Assembly: GCA_001949185.1 (NCBI GenBank)
Contig: BDGG01000003.1
Span: forward strand, 3,765,158-3,829,157
DNA from: Ramazzottius varieornatus
Lineage: Eukaryota; Tardigrada; Eutardigrada; Parachela; Ramazzottiidae
Direction: 5' to 3'
Length of the DNA stretch: 64,000 bases
Below the pieces are notes generated by a model, which saw only the letters and a list, made by a program, of their open reading frames with translations, searched no databases and was not told the origin of the DNA. Numbering within the stretch: the stretch's first letter is position 1; the number at the start of each line of letters is the position of its first letter. The position numbers and the translations under genes were made by a program. Shown here piece after piece: positions 59,953-64,000 of the stretch.

Positions 59953-62780
59953 TGGTCAGTTCCATCGACGACTTCATTATCGTTATCGATGAGGCGGAGT
60001 CGCTTTGGCAGTCCCGAGGGTCCCAGCAGAGAAGTATCGTGGGAGGACGAGCGGGCCATTTCCCGTTTAGCCACTTCAACGTTGTCCGCGTCGTACAGCC
60101 GGACCACCGTGACGTCTCCTACCAGCCAGCGTCCTTCCATGACGATATCGGTCGGTGGTTCGTGGACTATGTTCGTGTTGGCGGACCAAATCTGTCAAGC
60201 AAGCGGACATAAGATAGTTAACTTCACAGCTTGACACTTTCTGCTACTTAAGTATGACACACCGTCATGCCCGAATGAGCCCTCAGTGTTTGGTTGCGAT
60301 GAATGGTGTAACGGCTTTCCGACTGCGAACCGTTATCCGACACCATGTGCAGCTGCCATCCGCCGATCATAATGTCCTACAACACACCAGCAAACCTTTG
60401 TGTGCCCACATCACCATGAATAAGGCCAAAAAAGTATTCATACTTGGTTAGACTTGTTCTCCAGCTTGACGAACTGTCCTTCAGCGTCAATCTCCACAAT
60501 GTGGACCACTCCAGTGGCCGAGGCTTCATTTCGGAAGCGAGTGTGGGTAACTTGGCTGGATTCCTGAGTCAGGCGGCGTTTCTTTCCTCGGCGAGCACTG
60601 TCCGGTGTGGAAGGGAATGGCGGAGACTGCATATTCAACCTGTCAAGGCAAAATCATGAGGATTTCAGTACTTAGAACTTCTATTCGGCCTCTTCATTCT
60701 GATTCTTTTCGTTTCGTAAGCGAACACCGGACAGTTTTCATATCAAATTTCTAAGTTTAGGAGCTCGGCAAACAACCTTGATAAGATCAATTTCCAAAGT
60801 GGCGCATACTTCCAGCCAATAACACTGAGAACGTGCGCCACTTGAACACAATCTCATCGAGTTTGATCCTGAATGATCCTTACCGAGCTTCTTCGCTCTT
60901 CAACAGAGCATGGTACGTCGCCAGCTCAGCATCCAGCTGAATCTTCTCGTCCAACAGCAGTTGGTACTCAGTCAGCTGGCTGGACAAGTCATGATGAGTC
61001 TTTTGCAGTTCGGCTTGTCGGTCAGCCAGCAGTTGTTGCAGTCGCTGCAAGTCGGCGTCCTTCTGGTTGAGCTCGGCCTGCAGTTTGGTCACCTGGGCTC
61101 GCAGGTCCCGTAGGTCGCGCTCACTCTTACCCTGCAGCTCCTTCAGTCGGTTCTGAGCTTCCTTGAGGTCGTCAAAGACGTGGCGCGCGTCGTTGGCATA
61201 GCGGTTGGCCAAATTCTGCAGATCTTCCATCTGCGCACCGTAGCTGTGCTCCAGCTCTTCACGAGTCTCTCGAGCCACGGCCTCCAACTCAGCGCGCAGC
61301 TGATCCAGCTGGTCCACCATCTTGCTATTGTAGTCGTCGTGCAGACGAGTCTCCACTTCTGTAACTTCCACCGTTCGCTGTTCGCGCAGCGATCGAACTT
61401 GCTACAATACACCGAAATATCCGGAGATTATTCCATAAGAGAATAAAGAACCTAGATCAACACTAAACATTTTCTCGATTTCCACTGCAGAAATGGGACG
61501 TTCGCAAATGAGTTGAGCCAGACGTCATCTTAAGCGGCGCAAGTTTCCATGGTAAGAGGGTGTAAGTATGCGCCACTTGGGAAAACGATCTGGTTCGAGA
61601 ATCTGCTCACGTCCAAATTTGAAGTGAGACAAACCTCATCGTGCAGAGTTCGCTGGAACTTGTTCTCTTCCTTCTCGGACAACAGGCGATTCTCCGCGTC
61701 CACCCTCAAGACCGTCTCACGCTGCAGCTCCTTCTTCAGCGTGTCGTTCTGCGTCTTCAGAAGCCTGATCTCATCATTCAAAGCCTGCGAAAGATTCACA
61801 ATGGATAAAGCATACCGTCCCAGGTTTACCGAAGTACAGAGCTCGGCTCACGTTGATTTGGTTATCATGATCGCGTTTGTTGTCTCGTTCACGCGACAAC
61901 TCAGCTCGGATATCCTTCAGCTGCGACTCCAAGTCTCGAATCTTTTTCTTCAAGCTCGCGTTGTCCTTCTCCAGCTGAGCACGACTACAATAAAAAGATC
62001 ATCGGACATCCCCCAACACCCACAAACCCCATCATGATGTTGTGAAAGCAATTGTGACCTACTTGTCTTGGTCGGCCAGCAGAGCGTCGCGTTCAGTAGT
62101 GGCAGCTGCCAGATCTTTGCTGACTTCGTCCAAAGCTTTGCGCAAATTGGCAATCTCAGATTCATAGCGATCCCGCAGACGTGTAGCTTCTTGCGATTCC
62201 TGCGTATTGACCGTCTCGATCTTGCGCTGCGAAAGTAATCCAAATAGTTCATATATCCATTAGTAAAGTAATCAAATAAAGCCATACTCTCATCCACCTG
62301 CATACAGTGAACTTTACCATTAATTGCCTTACAAAGTTACAATCAGCATAGAAGTGCACGAAAGCTCAACGGCAAATGCTCTCGTTCTCCACGCACCTGC
62401 ATGCACTTGCCTGTATGTAACGCACAGCACAGAAGTATGCAGGTACCTAAAAGTCTAGAATGAAAAGATCTACTTACTCTCAGAACTGTGATTTCTTCCT
62501 GTTGGGCTCTGATGGTGTCGATGTAGTGAGCTAGGCGACTGTTGAGGCTTTTCAGCTCCTCTTTCTCTTGATGACGGGTTAGAGGGGAACCTGCCAGACC
62601 GGAACCTCCGACTTCCGGCACGGCTGCTCCGGCCGACGGTGTACGATGAGTGCGCGTTTCTAGCTCTTGTCGTTCGTAGATGGTTTGTGTCGTGCTGGAC
62701 GACGACGTTTCCGAACGGCTGGTGCTCTGGGCTTGAGCTTTCTGGACCGAACCTCCGCGTTTCTTCGTTTGGGAAGACAT
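59953..62780 (-). CDS. Nuclear lamin, C-terminus missing in gap
   Basis: A type V intermediate filament protein of the nuclear lamina. Exons, 5' to 3': 62780-62478, 62226-62063, 61984-61852, 61784-61635, 61401-60884, 60639-60444, 60376-60263, 60191-59953 (open into the gap); all phases agree, 605 residues visible. The head ends GSPLTRHQEKEELKSLNSRL, with a mitotic-kinase-type SP..R site. The rod runs from about residue 72 to 423, about 352 residues, the lamin/invertebrate length rather than the shorter vertebrate cytoplasmic rod. Next comes a nuclear localisation signal, ARRGKKRRLTQ. The lamin tail domain contains TGVVHIVEIDAEGQFVKLEN, IGGWQLHMV, YTIHRNQTLRAHSG and IWSANTNIV. The CaaX box, if any, lies in the gap. 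The NLS argues against a cytoplasmic lamin-derived filament such as cytotardin. Confidence 0.95.
60761..60870. repeat. Palindromic element, copy 18
   Basis: GGAGCTCGGCAAACAACCTT and CATCGAGTTTGATCC are the outer arms; core CAAAGTGGCGCATAC / ACGTGCGCCACTTG with loop TTCCAGCCAATAACACTGAG. In the lamin intron that follows the long rod exon. Confidence 0.9.
61495..61614. repeat. Palindromic element, copy 19 (GGGACGTC subfamily)
   Basis: TGGGACGTTCGCAAATGAGT and GAATCTGCTCACGTCCA are outer arms; core TAAGCGGCGCAAG / GTATGCGCCACTTGGG. In a lamin intron (between exons ending 61635 and starting 61401). Confidence 0.87.
62290..62446. repeat. Short palindrome, ACCTGCATAC family, plus a lone end
   Basis: A lone end CCACCTGCATACAGTG is at about 62293-62308. 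A full unit is at 62393-62446: GCACCTGCATGCACTTGCC facing CAGAAGTATGCAGGTACC. Both are in lamin intron 1. Confidence 0.65.
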
Positions 62781-64000
62781 TTCTGCCAGGACAAGAAAGT
62801 CAGAGTCAGTCAACGACGGAAAGGTTTGAAGCGATAATTCGTTGAGCGGAGTAAGCTTCAATTAATCATATCATTCATGAAAAGCCGGCGTCAAAAGGTA
62901 TCATTAGCTTCCATCGCGATGGAAGTGTGAGTCTATGACATCACGCAAACGCAACAGCGAAGGAAACTAGTCTATCAACATTCCTCGCACGCCGTGAGCA
63001 ATACGTCAAGTCTCGACGTCTACCAACTACAATTTAAATTTGTCCTCTGATTCCTCTGTACCTCAGAGTTCAGACACATCTATATACTATACGGGACGGT
63101 AATTGTGAAGCTTGATGTTGATGTGGATTCTACAGTAAACTTTCCCTTCTCGAAGTCCTTCGTTTCTGCTAGATGAGATGGATGTCGTATGGACTTTAAC
63201 TGCTTAATTGCCGCTATAGATCACAGAAAAGATGCCGCTCTTGCAGAATTTTTCCTCACAAGCTGTTTAAACTTATGCTAAAGCCATCAATACCGTCATA
63301 TAAGCCACATAAGTCTGCGATTGCGTTATAAAAGTGCCATACAGCAACTTTTTCCTTCGCTGCCCACGTGAAATCCTGTAATCGACCACTGGATCGATTA
63401 CCCGGTCAACATTTCTAGTTCTCTCAATCTGCAGCGTACAATAACGGACTGATGAAGCTTTTGCCGGGCCAGACCTAACGAGGAATATGCGTGACTGGAA
63501 ACAAAACAAATTGAATCATCGCGTCTCTCTGTAATTCCAACATTTCTAACATCGCGAAGCTCAGACTGACGATCCTATTTGGTTCCCTCACCCTAAGAGC
63601 ACGAACTGACAATTCCCCGTCGCCTTCACACACCTCTGCAACCAACCTAAAGATTTGATGATGATCGCTCTGCTCGGGGCAACTTGTATACCAGCACTGT
63701 AGTATCTTCTTAACACCACTGTATATCAATCTGGAACACAAGCAAGGCGAGTAAATCAAGCAACCAATCGACCTCACGCATTACCTACAAACCGGTGAGG
63801 TGCAGATCAAGGACGCTCAGCAGTCGCTATGTATCAGGAATGTCCCTAAAACCCGTCTCGGGACGACACACGGACAACCGTGAGCCATACTTCGGAGCTT
63901 CCGCTGCGAGACTAAGATCTATCCAGCTTTACTAGCGCGAAGAAAACCAACAGGCAACTTACCTTGGGTGAATGACGAGCAAACGACAGGACAAATTCCA
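62781..64000. other. 5' flank of the lamin gene and window end
   Basis: No supported gene. Minus-strand frames at 63273-63509 and 63475-63777 have no recognised features; the first exon of another gene or lamin 5' untranslated exons could be here. A short inverted repeat GCTTCCATCGCGATGGAAG is at about 62909-62927. Confidence 0.5.

Noticed and set aside
59607-60212. Long plus-strand frame across the second gap
   Set aside because: It is the antisense of the lamin tail exon plus Ns; the minus strand matches the lamin tail domain in correct phase.
1865-61614. Dispersed palindromes as a CRISPR-like array
   Set aside because: Copies are kilobases apart, in introns of a eukaryotic genome, without regular spacers.

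Overview
This window is animal nuclear DNA: intron-rich protein genes on both strands with short GT-AG introns (about 70-400 bases), one tRNA gene, and two runs of N at 1319-1616 and 59903-59952. The protein set (lamin, KEAP1, APCDD1, FOG-like zinc fingers, cuticlin-type ZP protein, Derlin-1) is metazoan. A lamin-rich, compact, moderately GC genome with a ZP cuticle protein fits an ecdysozoan. I think a tardigrade is most likely, but this is inference from gene content and cannot be proved from the window.

Layout. 1-3000: a poorly resolved minus-strand membrane protein interrupted by the first gap. 3125-5348 (+): RNF14-type RBR ubiquitin ligase. 7272-9769 (+): APCDD1-type Wnt antagonist. 10372-13780 (-): transmembrane ZP/cuticlin protein. 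15120-15797 (-): RABIF/MSS4. 16739-18554 (+): OTUD3-like deubiquitinase. 18957-20807 (-): ethanolaminephosphotransferase (SELENOI family, no selenocysteine). 22191-22748 (-): unknown Cys-containing 125-residue protein. 23925 onward (+): possible secreted protein. 25219-25522: hAT-like foldback element. 26007-30724 (-): long coiled-coil protein. 31518-32993 (-): MORN3-like. 33377-36633 (-): KEAP1. 38927-40218 (+): Derlin-1. 40768-40839 (+): tRNA-Thr(CGT). 41348-46505 (-): USP53/54-like. 50197-51405 (+): Cys-type glutathione peroxidase. 51756-52532 (-): short FOG-like zinc-finger protein. 54130-56226 (+): two thyroglobulin type-1 paralogues in tandem. 56767-59234 (+): two paralogous five-pass membrane proteins in tandem. 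59953-62780 (-): lamin, its C-terminus lost in the second gap.

For most genes I could fix all exon junctions because phases, splice sites and family alignment agree; these are given in the entries. There is no operon logic. Several genes share themes by neighbourhood only: ubiquitin and ER quality control (RNF14, OTUD3, KEAP1, Derlin-1, USP53/54) and redox defence (KEAP1, GPX).

The most striking non-genic signal is a family of about 110-130-base near-perfect palindromes, at 19 loci (about 22 copies), built on the core AAGTGGCGCACGC ... GCGTGCGCCACTT. Almost all lie inside introns, none in exons; there are at least three terminal subfamilies and three head-to-tail composite copies. A second, shorter palindrome family (ACCTGCATAC ... 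GTATGCAGGT) also sits mainly in introns. These look like non-autonomous foldback/MITE-type elements that I cannot tie to a named family.
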